Shown here: positions 43,884-52,047 of the stretch, piece after piece | Position numbering within the stretch: position 1 is the first letter of the stretch | Layout: every line of letters begins with the position of its first letter | NCBI RefSeq assembly: GCF_021654795.1 | Contig: NZ_AP025344.1 | Location: forward strand, 6,138,501 to 6,202,500 | Origin: Paenibacillus dendritiformis | GTDB taxonomy: Bacteria; Bacillota; Bacilli; Paenibacillales; Paenibacillaceae | Length of the DNA stretch: 64,000 bases | Reading direction: 5' to 3' | Notes under the pieces: generated by a model | What the model saw: only the letters and a program-made list of their open reading frames with translations | The model's database searches: none | Told to the model about the DNA's origin: nothing | Made by a program: the position numbers and the translations under genes

Positions 43884-43905
43884 AATGATAAAAGGGAGTG
43901 ATACT

Positions 43906-45045
43906 ATGGCAAACCGGGATTACGGAGCGGAGATCGATGCCTTGCAGTCCCAACTAAATGAGATCCAACGGATCGTGAAGCAGCTCGCCGGCATGCAATC
44001 AGAGGCGGATATCCATGCCAGGGAGGGAGATCTCGGCGCAGAAGGCACGCCAAGGCGCCTAAGTGATGAAGAGGAATCGGGAGGAATCCTGTATTCCGGC
44101 CGTTATCGGGGAGAGCAAGGAAGCGTCCGATGGGCGCCGCAGGAGAGAACGGTCCGGGAGCTTCTCGATCTCGACGGGGAGAAGGCCGCCAAGGTGCTGG
44201 CCGCCCTCGGGCATAAGCAGCGAATCGATATTCTTAAGTCCGTGTTCGCCGCTCCGCTTACCGGATCCGAGCTCGTTGAACAGCTCCATATGGGCACAAC
44301 CGGACAGCTATATCACCATCTGAAGGCGCTGCAGGGAGCCGATCTGCTTGTCCAAGAGGAACGGGGCGGCACATACGCCATCCCTCCCCACCGGGCCCTC
44401 CCCCTGCTGCTTCTGTGGGCGGCCGCTTCCGAGCTGCTCGATGCGAGCGACTATATCGCCCTGGCCGAAGCACGGAACAATGCGGGCGACTACCTGGGAA
44501 CCCATCGGAATGGATATGACCCGCTTCATTTGGCAGCGGCGCTCATCGAGAATTCGGTCCTGGAACACCAGGCCGGGCACTGCACCGAAGTGCATCTCTT
44601 CCTGCATGGCGACGGCAGCTTGACCATCGCCGACAACGGCCGGGGCATCCCTGTTCAAGCCTTCGCCCCCGCGGACAAGACGCCCCTGCAAGCGATTCTC
44701 ACCGACATCGGCCGCAGCAGCACCAGCGCCTTCATAACCGCGCCGGGCGCCGAGCACAAAATCAATGCCGCCGTCGTTAACGCGCTCTCCCAAAGACTGA
44801 CGGTCGAGATTCGCCGCGGCGGCAGCATATTCCGGCAGGAATTCAAGCGTGGAATTCCCCAGACCGGATTATTGACGGTAGGCGCGACCCGTGAGACCGG
44901 TACCAGCATCACTTTCCTGCCGGATCGGGATCTTTTCCGCCTCCCGGTGTCCCCGGAATCCATGAGCCGGTATATCCGCTCCGTCTCCGAGGCGAACCCC
45001 GGGCTGAGCTTGCGGCTGCATGGGAACGAATCGGGACGCGACTGA
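43906..45045 (+). CDS. ArsR-like winged helix fused to GyrB-like (GHKL) ATPase domain
   Basis: 379 aa. Residues 5-35 are predicted coiled coil; about 75-150 an ArsR-type winged helix (LAALGHKQRIDILKSV, then MGTTGQLYHHLKALQ); about 195-375 align along their whole length with the N-terminal ATPase domain of DNA gyrase B. Shared segments are ENSVLEHQAGHC, ADNGRGIPV, AAVVNALSQRLTVEI, FRQEFKRGIPQTGL and TGTSITFLPDRDLF. The catalytic glutamate is Ala in this copy (AALIENS versus FEVVDNA in E. coli GyrB), and the glycine-rich ATP lid is replaced by PGAEHKINA. Binding of a nucleotide is plausible, hydrolysis doubtful. No transducer or toprim domain follows. The ATG at 43906 is seven bases behind GGGAG. 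Confidence 0.85.
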   Translation: MANRDYGAEIDALQSQLNEIQRIVKQLAGMQSEADIHAREGDLGAEGTPRRLSDEEESGGILYSGRYRGEQGSVRWAPQERTVRELLDLDGEKAAKVLAALGHKQRIDILKSVFAAPLTGSELVEQLHMGTTGQLYHHLKALQGADLLVQEERGGTYAIPPHRALPLLLLWAAASELLDASDYIALAEARNNAGDYLGTHRNGYDPLHLAAALIENSVLEHQAGHCTEVHLFLHGDGSLTIADNGRGIPVQAFAPADKTPLQAILTDIGRSSTSAFITAPGAEHKINAAVVNALSQRLTVEIRRGGSIFRQEFKRGIPQTGLLTVGATRETGTSITFLPDRDLFRLPVSPESMSRYIRSVSEANPGLSLRLHGNESGRD

Positions 45046-45186
45046 CTTCCCGGCCCCCTCTGGCAGGAGGGGGCTCTCCTGCACGTCTTGATCATCTGCG
45101 GGCACGTCCACTTACAGTGCGCTCGACCGGAAGGCAGATTCCAGAGGACACGCCCCACAAGCCCGAACCTGTGAAAGGAGAGTTTA

Positions 45187-45453
45187 TTACTGACCCTGGC
45201 GAAGGATGGCTTGGATTAATTCGGCTACACTTACCCCGCCCATCTGTTCAGCAACATAGTCTGCCTTGGTCTTCCTGCGGATCGAGCCTACCAGCACGAT
45301 TTCGATAGCCTGATTGCGATCGATCAGGACGGAGTCGACTTGAAGCGCATTGGTCAACAAACCAACGATGACCGCGATTTGTTGCGGGGACAGCTTGGGA
45401 CCGGCGTTATTTTTCTTCTTATTATTTCGATTATTGTTCCCATTCTTCGCCAT
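45187..45453 (-). CDS. small protein of unknown function
   Basis: 88 aa from the ATG at 45453 (92 from 45465). An Asn/Lys-rich start (KNGNNNRNNKKKNN) precedes a compact alpha/beta part (PQQIAVIVGLLTNALQVDSVLID, then AEQMGGVSVAELIQAIL). The family is not recognised. It follows a 41-residue membrane protein by 17 bases, so the two are probably cotranscribed. Confidence 0.7.
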   Translation of the reverse strand: MAKNGNNNRNNKKKNNAGPKLSPQQIAVIVGLLTNALQVDSVLIDRNQAIEIVLVGSIRRKTKADYVAEQMGGVSVAELIQAILRQGQ

Positions 45454-45470
45454 GGATGTCACCATCCAAT

Positions 45471-45596
45471 TCAGATTATAATGGTTTCCAGCCTGCCTCC
45501 ACCTCCTTCAGTAAGCCCAAAACCCAGAAATAATGAAGTGAACACAACTAGAAGCACAATCGCGGTAATGATTCTGACCGTTTCATCTTTGTCCAT
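45471..45596 (-). CDS. 41-residue single-helix membrane protein
   Basis: Starts seven bases behind GAGGAGG. MDKDETVRI is followed by one membrane helix (ITAIVLLVVFTSLFLGFGL), then EGGGGRLETIII. The length and layout suit a small regulatory or sporulation membrane protein; the family is unknown. First gene of a two-gene unit with 45187-45453. Confidence 0.7.
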   Translation of the reverse strand: MDKDETVRIITAIVLLVVFTSLFLGFGLTEGGGGRLETIII

Positions 45597-45766
45597 GGAG
45601 AATCCTCCTCTCCCATGAAGGTGGTTACTTCATCATATGACGATGCCGCTCACACGTACCGGATCTGAGTGATTTTGGCGAGTTCGTCCGTTAGCGCATC
45701 GCCCGCTTCTTGCAGTTACGCCGGGACCATCGTACAATTTCGGCAAAGAGGATACGAAAGGAAGGT

Positions 45767-45802
45767 ATGATCGACATGCCGAAGCTCAAAGTGCCCCGTT
45801 AA
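45767..45802 (+). other. possible leader peptide before ANT(4')-like gene
   Basis: AAAGGAAGGT then ATG, coding MIDMPKLKVPR and stop, 70 bases before the nucleotidyltransferase gene. It may be a leader peptide or chance. Confidence 0.3.
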
Positions 45803-45871
45803 TCCCGAGGCCCGCCATCCAACTTGTTCAGACTCGCCTTGACCGCCAATAACACAAAGGGAGATGGAGCT

Positions 45872-46642
45872 ATGAACAAGCTTGGACCCGTGCCGATATC
45901 GAAGCAAGCGCGAATGGATACATGCCGCAAGATTGCGGAGCGGCTGCATGAGAAATACGGAAGGAAAATTAAAGCGATTGGCGTATACGGATCGATCGCC
46001 CGCGGAATGGACGGACCCTATTCCGATATCGAAATGTTCTGCGTGCTGCGGAAATCGGGCGGAGCCGCAGACCGCTGCTATGAATGGTCGGCAGGACCAT
46101 GGAAGGCCGAGGTAGACGTGATGAGCGAGGATGTTCTGCTGCGCGAAGCGGCAGAGATCGAAGGACGATGGCCGCTTACGCATGGTCCCTTCTTTACGGC
46201 ATTAGCCCTGCATGATCCGGAAGAGTTCTTTCCGAAGCTGAAGGCGGCGGCTGAATCCCCGCCTGCGTCGGAATTCCGCCGGGCGATCGGCGAGGTCCTG
46301 GTCGGCGAAATGTACGAGTTCGCGGGCAAGCTCCGCAACGCGAGCCTGCACGGCCCCGCCTCCTACCTGCCTTACCTGGCTATGCAGTTCGCCCACTACG
46401 GCGCGATGATACTGGGCCTGCATCACCGGACCCTGTTCACCACCGGCGCTCTCGTGCTGCCGGAGGCGCTGGCGCTGCCCGATCGCCCGCAAGGGTACGA
46501 TGAGCTGGCAGGGCTGGTCATGTCCGGGGATCTGGCCGGCCCGGAGCGGATCGTCACAGCCTGTGAGGCGTACTGGCAAGGGCTGACCGCCTGGGCGGCC
46601 AAGCATGATTATACGATTGTGTCGCCGCCGATTCCATTCTAG
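45872..46642 (+). CDS. ANT(4')-like aminoglycoside nucleotidyltransferase
   Basis: 256 aa, aligning end to end in style with the 253-residue staphylococcal kanamycin nucleotidyltransferase: IGVYGSIARGMDGPYSDIEM (nucleotidyltransferase GS and Asp/Glu metal motif), PLTHGPFF, MYEFAGK (catalytic Glu), GLHHRTLFTTGALVL and the PPIPF terminus. The family adenylates the 4'-hydroxyl of kanamycin, tobramycin and amikacin. The base composition is like that of its neighbours and no mobile element adjoins, so it looks like a resident chromosomal gene. A terminator follows. Confidence 0.88.
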   Translation: MNKLGPVPISKQARMDTCRKIAERLHEKYGRKIKAIGVYGSIARGMDGPYSDIEMFCVLRKSGGAADRCYEWSAGPWKAEVDVMSEDVLLREAAEIEGRWPLTHGPFFTALALHDPEEFFPKLKAAAESPPASEFRRAIGEVLVGEMYEFAGKLRNASLHGPASYLPYLAMQFAHYGAMILGLHHRTLFTTGALVLPEALALPDRPQGYDELAGLVMSGDLAGPERIVTACEAYWQGLTAWAAKHDYTIVSPPIPF

Positions 46643-46646
46643 AAGA

Positions 46647-46678
46647 AGAGAGACCCGCGTTCCGCTGCGGGTCTCTCT
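46647..46678. terminator. intrinsic terminator between convergent genes
   Basis: AGAGAGACCCGC pairs perfectly with GCGGGTCTCTCT over a short loop. Confidence 0.85.
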
Positions 46679-46714
46679 ATCCGTCCGGCTCCTTCGGGGT
46701 TCCCCTCTAGCCGG

Positions 46715-48169
46715 TTAACGGTTCAGCACAATGCCGTAATTGCGTTCCAGGTACTTATGTATCCGTTGAAAATCGGCCTGCGTCAATTGCTTCAGGCGCT
46801 TATGCTTCAGCTCTTTCCCCAGAATAATTCCGATCGTCTCGGCGGCCAGCGCGGTGTTCGGCATGATCCGGGCCGTACCGTACGCTTTGATCGTCGCCCC
46901 GACATTTTTGCCGGCGACAAGCACATTCTCATAGTTCTTCAATTGGAAGGAACGCAGCGGCATTCCGTACCGGTTCGGCTTGCCGAAGCCGATTCCTTTT
47001 GGAATGGCCCGCACCGCCTGCAGATCGACCGAGTAACCGCCGATGCTGACATTATCCCAGAACATTTTGCCTGACATCACATCCGGATAGTCCAAAATAT
47101 AGTCGGTCTCGAAACGGTTGTAATCCCGAATGTATAAATAATCGGGAAACCCGTCCAATTCGGCGTTCTTATAGCCGGGAATATGCTTTTGCAAAAATTT
47201 CAGAATATGCGGCGCCTCGGCCTTCCCCTTCTCGACGGCGGATCGGACCGATTCCGGGTTCGCCGGATCGACGTTGAAGATAAGCAGCGCATTCATTATC
47301 ACTTGGCCATTTCGCTGGTAGGTGGAATTGATGCCGCGAAACACGAGCTGATCATCCTTCGGCTTGTATTGGAAGGTCAAGTTGCTGAAGCCCGTCGCCG
47401 TGTTCCAATCGACATATGTATTCGGGCCATACTTCTTCTGCACATTGGTGAGCGGATAGTCGAGCAGCACCTGCTCGTGCAGTTCATTCCAATCCACATT
47501 TTTGAACCTCAGCATGAGGGTCGCGGCCATATGATCCGGCTTCTTGCCGTTATAGATGCTCTCCATGCCGGGAATCCGCTTGACGTCCAGCTTGCTCGTC
47601 AGGGCGTTAAAATCGGTATTTTCCACAAAGTATTCCGCTTCCGCCTTATGCTGCTTGCCGTCTTTCGTCCGGTACGTCAGCGACTGGATCGCCTTCTCTT
47701 TCCCCCGGGGAACGACCTCTGCCTTTTCGATGCGTATACTGGATTTCACCGGAATATTTTTGATGACCGACTGGAAATAGCGGTTGAATTCTTCTTCCTT
47801 GCGAATGGTGCCTGCGTTATAGCCATTGAATAACCTCCGAATCTCGCCCTGCACGAGGCTCCGCTTCTGATTGTCATTCGGCTGGTCGAGCACGAGCATC
47901 TGACCTTGAATCAGCTCGCCTCCCGGCTTGCTTCGCGGATCGAGGATGATGACCTTGAGTCCAAGATCGCGGGCGGCCTTGGCCAGGAGGACCCCCTGGA
48001 TCTCGCTGCCGATGACGACCACGTCGTAACGGTCGCAGCCGGGTCCGCAGGAAGACTTCGCCCGGGCGGCCGCGACTCCCGCAGGAAGGACGGATGCGGC
48101 GGCGAGAACGGCAGCGAACAACAACGCCATGCACCGGATGATGATGGAACGGTTCTGTGATGGTTTCAT
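46715..48169 (-). CDS. exported FAD-dependent oxidoreductase (FAD_oxidored type)
   Basis: 484 aa. Signal peptide about 1-35 (ending AAARA). The FAD-binding start is YDVVVIGSEIQGVLLAKAA with Ser in place of the second glycine, then DPRSKPGGELIQGQ. The closing GKNVGATIKAYGTARIMPN is typical of the PF12831 group. An exported flavoprotein of unknown substrate; folding with FAD before export would suggest Tat, but no twin arginine is visible. The distance to AGGAGGAG is rather long (about 14). Confidence 0.8.
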   Translation of the reverse strand: MKPSQNRSIIIRCMALLFAAVLAAASVLPAGVAAARAKSSCGPGCDRYDVVVIGSEIQGVLLAKAARDLGLKVIILDPRSKPGGELIQGQMLVLDQPNDNQKRSLVQGEIRRLFNGYNAGTIRKEEEFNRYFQSVIKNIPVKSSIRIEKAEVVPRGKEKAIQSLTYRTKDGKQHKAEAEYFVENTDFNALTSKLDVKRIPGMESIYNGKKPDHMAATLMLRFKNVDWNELHEQVLLDYPLTNVQKKYGPNTYVDWNTATGFSNLTFQYKPKDDQLVFRGINSTYQRNGQVIMNALLIFNVDPANPESVRSAVEKGKAEAPHILKFLQKHIPGYKNAELDGFPDYLYIRDYNRFETDYILDYPDVMSGKMFWDNVSIGGYSVDLQAVRAIPKGIGFGKPNRYGMPLRSFQLKNYENVLVAGKNVGATIKAYGTARIMPNTALAAETIGIILGKELKHKRLKQLTQADFQRIHKYLERNYGIVLNR

Positions 48170-48340
48170 TCTCGTGTACGTTACTCCTCCTGTTAAAATT
48201 GATGATAGTCCTATAACAACATATCTTTCCTTGGGAAAGGTTACAAAGAAACAGATCCCGCTTGCTGGCCGGGTTCAAGACTTGTCTTCCCGCTCCGCCC
48301 GGTGAATAAGAACAGTAACATGAGGAGCGGCGGCGGAAAA

Positions 48341-48672
48341 ATGACCCAATCGATGACAGAGCTTCGCCGATTGGCGTAGGAGCAAATCAAGGAATACGGA
48401 CTGCAGCGAGCGGCCCGGCAGATGATGGCGGTCTGCAGACAGGGAATCCGCCTGGACATTGGCGCGCCGGATGACGGAGCGTCCCGGAGCCGTATCCGAG
48501 TCGGCGCCAGCGAGAATTCCACTCCTTCGATGCGCTTGTCCGCCCTACGCTGGAATTCCCCAACTATGCGTATGTCGACGAGGATATGGTGTCCTTCGAT
48601 GACGATTCATATGAACGGTATTTTCATTTTGTTCTGGAGATGTCCCCGGCGGGAGAAGCTTCCGAGAATTGA
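48341..48672 (+). pseudogene. decayed gene of unknown family
   Basis: The first frame from ATG 48341 reads MTQSMTELRRLA, hits TAG, and continues EQIKEYGLQRAARQMMAVC for about 40 more codons. A second frame then carries REFHSFDALVRPTLEFPN and YERYFHFVLEMSP to the TGA at 48670. An internal stop plus a frameshift indicate a dead gene. It overlaps the end of the CRP-type pseudogene on the other strand. Confidence 0.5.
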
Positions 48673-49390
48673 GCTCCATGTTCGGCTTCCCCGAAGGCCA
48701 GCATGGAGATGATCAGATCGAGGCCGCTTGCGCCCTGATTCTGCGGAAGGGATAAGGGAATAATCCCGATCAAGCGACGGAAGCGCTGCCTGCAGCCGGT
48801 CCGCATGAATCCACAGCCGCTTGCGGGGGCCTTCCTTGCGCACAATCCCCTCGGCTGCTAGTTCATTCATCATGACCGTGACCGTCTCGCGTAGGGATCC
48901 CGCCATACGGGCCAGTTCCTGATGCGTCAGATCGACCTCCAATTGCACCCAGGACGAATCGGCATCTTCCTCCTGAACCGGGATATCCCGCTTGAACTTC
49001 TCGGACAGCTTGCAGAGCAGATACAGCAGCCGCTGCCGAACGCTTCCATAGGCCATCCGTTCCAGCAGCTCTTCCACTACCTTCAGGCGGGCGGAAATGA
49101 TCTCGATGAACCGGAGAGCCAGCTCCGGCCGCAAAAGAAGCAATCTCCCCGAAAAGATGCCCGGTACCCAGCAGATCGATCGTCAGCTCCTTTCCTTCCC
49201 CGGTGATTTGATAGAGCCGGACAATGCCGGATTTGACCAGATAGAGCGCCTTCCGCTCGGCATGCGGGGTCGTGATGAGCGTCCCTTTTTTGACGATCTG
49301 GACCGGGGTGACCGCTTCGATTCGCTTCAATTCTTCGCTGTCGAGGCCGTCGAACAGGTTGATTCTCGATAAATACTTTGCCTTGTCCAC
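48607..49390 (-). pseudogene. CRP/FNR-family regulator with deletion and frameshift
   Basis: GTG 49390 (behind GGAGGG) starts a cNMP-binding-type N-terminus (FDGLDSEELKRIEAVTPVQI up to LGTGHLFGEIASF near 49145). The frame then drifts into nonsense, while another frame resumes with RPELALRFIEIISARLK and a CRP winged helix (DLTHQELARMAGSLRETVTV). About 25-35 residues normally between these parts are missing. The gene is therefore probably inactive. It is divergent from the DoxX-like gene at 49521. Confidence 0.8.
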
Positions 49391-49520
49391 AAGATTCCCT
49401 CCATAATATTGCGATTGCGGCTGGCTGTAGGCTGGACTACATCCGCTATGCACACGCTCCGCTATACTTTACGCACGAGCCATTGCTCGACATGCTATTT
49501 TACAATGGAGTGTGAGACAT

Positions 49521-49862
49521 GTGACGATTGTCGTTATCATCATCCGATGCATTCTCATCGCCATGTTCACGGTATCGATCCTGCTCAAGTTCGGGCGTGC
49601 GTCCTCGATGGTCCGGCATTGGCAGGAATACCGGTATCCGATCTGGTTCGTGGATGTGACCGCCGCGCTTGAGGCGGCGGGCATCGCCGGCCTGATTGCC
49701 GCATTCTGGCTGCCCGCGGCGTTGAAGTACGCCGCCTCCCTGTTCATCATCCTGATGATGGGCGCCATCCATGCGCATCTGTTCCGGGCCAAGCATCCGC
49801 CGAAGATGGCCATCAACGGGATCGCAATGCTCCTGCTCTCGCTTATCCTGTTAGCGATCTAG
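49521..49862 (+). CDS. DoxX-like membrane protein
   Basis: 113 aa, four helices (KFGRASSMVRHWQEYRYPIW between helices 1 and 2; HLFRAKHPPKM before the last). It fits the DoxX-like_family group. GTG 49521 follows GGAG by ten bases. Its divergent regulator is a pseudogene. Confidence 0.72.
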   Translation: MTIVVIIIRCILIAMFTVSILLKFGRASSMVRHWQEYRYPIWFVDVTAALEAAGIAGLIAAFWLPAALKYAASLFIILMMGAIHAHLFRAKHPPKMAINGIAMLLLSLILLAI

Positions 49863-50207
49863 CGCCGAGGGAACAGCAAGCCCCGGATCGATTCCTTCCG
49901 GGGCCACGACAAGCGTGTCGGATCGACTTCACGGCCGCCTGGGGATGGATGGCTTCCGCTGCCCAGGCCAGCACGGGAACCGGGAGAGCATGTGCAGCGG
50001 TTTGGTTCATCCGTTTCCATCCTTTCCTAGGAGATTACGAATTATTTTACCATGTCTATCGAATCATTGGGATCGGTGACATGATTTCACTTCGGGCGAA
50101 GCCCCCTCATGGATTGACAATGGTAGTACAATAAAGAGTGGCATCGTGATTTATCTATTTCATAGACCATAGATAGAAGATTTTATAAGATTGAAGGGGT
50201 AGTACAG
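49863..50207 (+). other. intergenic region before thiosulfate importer
   Basis: Has a CCCCGGA/TCCGGGG hairpin at 49882-49904, without a T-tract, and an inverted repeat TATCTAT/ATAGATA at 50152-50175 some 30 bp before the importer start, a possible operator. No gene seen. Confidence 0.45.
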
Positions 50208-51407
50208 ATGAAATCCATGCTAGACAAAGTATTCAACCAGTATTGGAGCCCTTATGCCGCCATGGGCATCGCCGGCGTCCTCAGCGCCGCGTACTTCGGG
50301 ATTACTGGAACGGTGTGGGCGGTCACCGGCGAATTCACCCGGCTGGGCGGACATATCCTGCAGCTGCTCGGCGTCGATATTTCCGATTGGGCTTACTTTA
50401 ATCTGATTCATATGGACGGTACGACATGGAGCCGGACGGACGGCTGGATTGTATGGGGCATGTTCATCGGCGCGCTGATGATGATTCTGTTCAGCAACAA
50501 TTTCAAAATCCGCGCTCCGCGGCAGAAGCGCCGTTTCGTTCAAGGGCTGATCGGCGGCATTATCGCAGGGGCGGGCGCGCGCTTGGCGCTCGGCTGCAAC
50601 CTGGCGGCCTTCTTCACCGGCGTTCCCCAGTTCTCGCTCCATTCCTGGATCTTCATCGTGGCGACGGCGGCGGGAACGTATGTTGGGACGAAGGTCGTCA
50701 ACACCGCCTGGTGGAAGGGCAAGCCCGCGCTGCAGCGCGGCGGCACGGCGGCGCGTCCTGCGAAGGCCCGCAAGATTCAGCCGTATGTTGGCGGCCTGAT
50801 TGCGCTGCTGTATACGGGACTGATCGTCTACTTCTTCCTCTCCGGCCGCACGATGCTGGGCGTGGCCGCCCTATTCGGCGCTGCCTTCGGCATTCTGATC
50901 GAGAGAGGACAGATCTGCTTCACCTCGGCCTTCCGCGACCTGTGGATTAGCGGCCGCGCGACGATGACGAAGGCGATCACGGCCGGGATGGCCGTCAGCT
51001 CCGCGGCGACGCTCATCATCATTCTCGTGTACGGCATGGAGCCGATCACGAAGATTGCCGCGCCGAGCACCTTCGCCGGCGGCATCCTGTTCGGCCTCGG
51101 CATCGTCATGGCCGGGGGCTGCGAGACCGGCATGATGTACCGTCTCATGGAAGGACAGGTCGTCTTCCTGCCGGTATTCATCGGCAACATTGTCGGGGCG
51201 ACCGGACTGGCGTATGCTTGGGATCATCTCGGCGTCTACAACCTGCTCGTGAAGAGCGGTTCGCCAATCAATCTAATTGACGTCATGGGACCTGCCGGCG
51301 CGCTCATCGCGACGCTGCTTCTGCTGGGGATCGGCTTCATCATCGCCGTGTACTGGCAGAAAAACTACCGCTTCGGCGTCGGATTCAATTACAAGAAAGG
51401 AGCTTGA
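50208..51407 (+). CDS. YeeE/YedE-family thiosulfate (sulfur) importer
   Basis: 399 aa, about nine to ten helices. Three conserved cysteine segments of the TsuA/YeeE family are present: ALGCNLAAFFTG, GQICFTSAFRD and AGGCETGMMYRLMEG. TsuA passes thiosulfate along these cysteines. It is three bases from a TusA-type gene, the usual yeeE-yeeD pairing. Confidence 0.9.
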   Translation: MKSMLDKVFNQYWSPYAAMGIAGVLSAAYFGITGTVWAVTGEFTRLGGHILQLLGVDISDWAYFNLIHMDGTTWSRTDGWIVWGMFIGALMMILFSNNFKIRAPRQKRRFVQGLIGGIIAGAGARLALGCNLAAFFTGVPQFSLHSWIFIVATAAGTYVGTKVVNTAWWKGKPALQRGGTAARPAKARKIQPYVGGLIALLYTGLIVYFFLSGRTMLGVAALFGAAFGILIERGQICFTSAFRDLWISGRATMTKAITAGMAVSSAATLIIILVYGMEPITKIAAPSTFAGGILFGLGIVMAGGCETGMMYRLMEGQVVFLPVFIGNIVGATGLAYAWDHLGVYNLLVKSGSPINLIDVMGPAGALIATLLLLGIGFIIAVYWQKNYRFGVGFNYKKGA

Positions 51408-51410
51408 CTT

Positions 51411-51638
51411 ATGACTGTCGATTTCACGTTAGATCTGCGAGGAGAACCATGCCCGTATCCGGTGATTTACACGCTGGAGACGCTGCAAGGGATGAAGAAA
51501 GGCCAACTGCTGCAAGTGATCGCCGACTGTCCGGCCGCCTTCCGCAACGTGCCGGAGGAAGTCGTCAAGCACGGCTACACGATGGCGCAGGAGCCTGTGC
51601 GGAACGGTCAAGAGTTCACGTTTTATATTACCGCTTGA
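51411..51638 (+). CDS. TusA/YeeD-like sulfur carrier protein
   Basis: 75 aa. DLRGEPCPYPVIYTLETLQ holds the CPxP cysteine that accepts sulfur. Partner of the upstream importer; it probably takes thiosulfate sulfur into metabolism. Confidence 0.92.
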   Translation: MTVDFTLDLRGEPCPYPVIYTLETLQGMKKGQLLQVIADCPAAFRNVPEEVVKHGYTMAQEPVRNGQEFTFYITA

Positions 51639-51651
51639 TAGGAATCAGGAG

Positions 51652-51686
51652 ACCCGGCCTGCAGAGAGTGCAGCCGGGTTCTTTTT
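51652..51686 (+). terminator. intrinsic terminator after TusA-like gene
   Basis: ACCCGGCCTGC pairs with GCAGCCGGGT (one bulge), then TCTTTTTCT. Confidence 0.85.
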
Positions 51687-51765
51687 CTATGTATGGCGGC
51701 AAGATAGAGGAAGAAGGAGGAAACGCCGCTACGGGGCGAATTCGTCCATAAATCATTGAGGGGGC

Positions 51766-52030
51766 GAATCCTGCATATGTGCAGGAATTTACGCGATTTT
51801 AGCGGCGATCTGATGCCATTCCTGCAAAAGTGCATCAATTTCGCCGATTTTCGCTTTCGATCCATTGGCATAGCTGAAATTCCTGCGGTTTTGCAGGAAT
51901 TCCTTTAACCGAGGAAAACTTCACAAGGGGAAACTGTAATTTCGCAGTTTTTTTGGACAAGTCGAGCTGGGAGAAGCAAGTGGGGTTGTCTCCGTGTAGC
52001 TAAAAAACTGCTCATGGGACAGCCCCTTAA
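51766..52030. repeat. dispersed intergenic repeat, copy 2
   Basis: A roughly 260-bp element between convergent genes. Landmarks are TTCCTGCAAAAGTGCATCA, CCTGCGGTTTTGCAGGAA, a TTTCGCAGTTTTTTT stretch and a closing hairpin GGGGTTGTCTCC/GGGACAGCCCC. It aligns over most of its length with copy 3. Confidence 0.8.
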
Positions 52031-52047
52031 CGTCTCCTATACGGCCG

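Noticed and set aside
43906..45045. Calling this gene a gyrase or topoisomerase subunit
   Set aside because: Only the ATPase-domain likeness is present; transducer, toprim and catalytic residues are missing and a winged helix precedes it.
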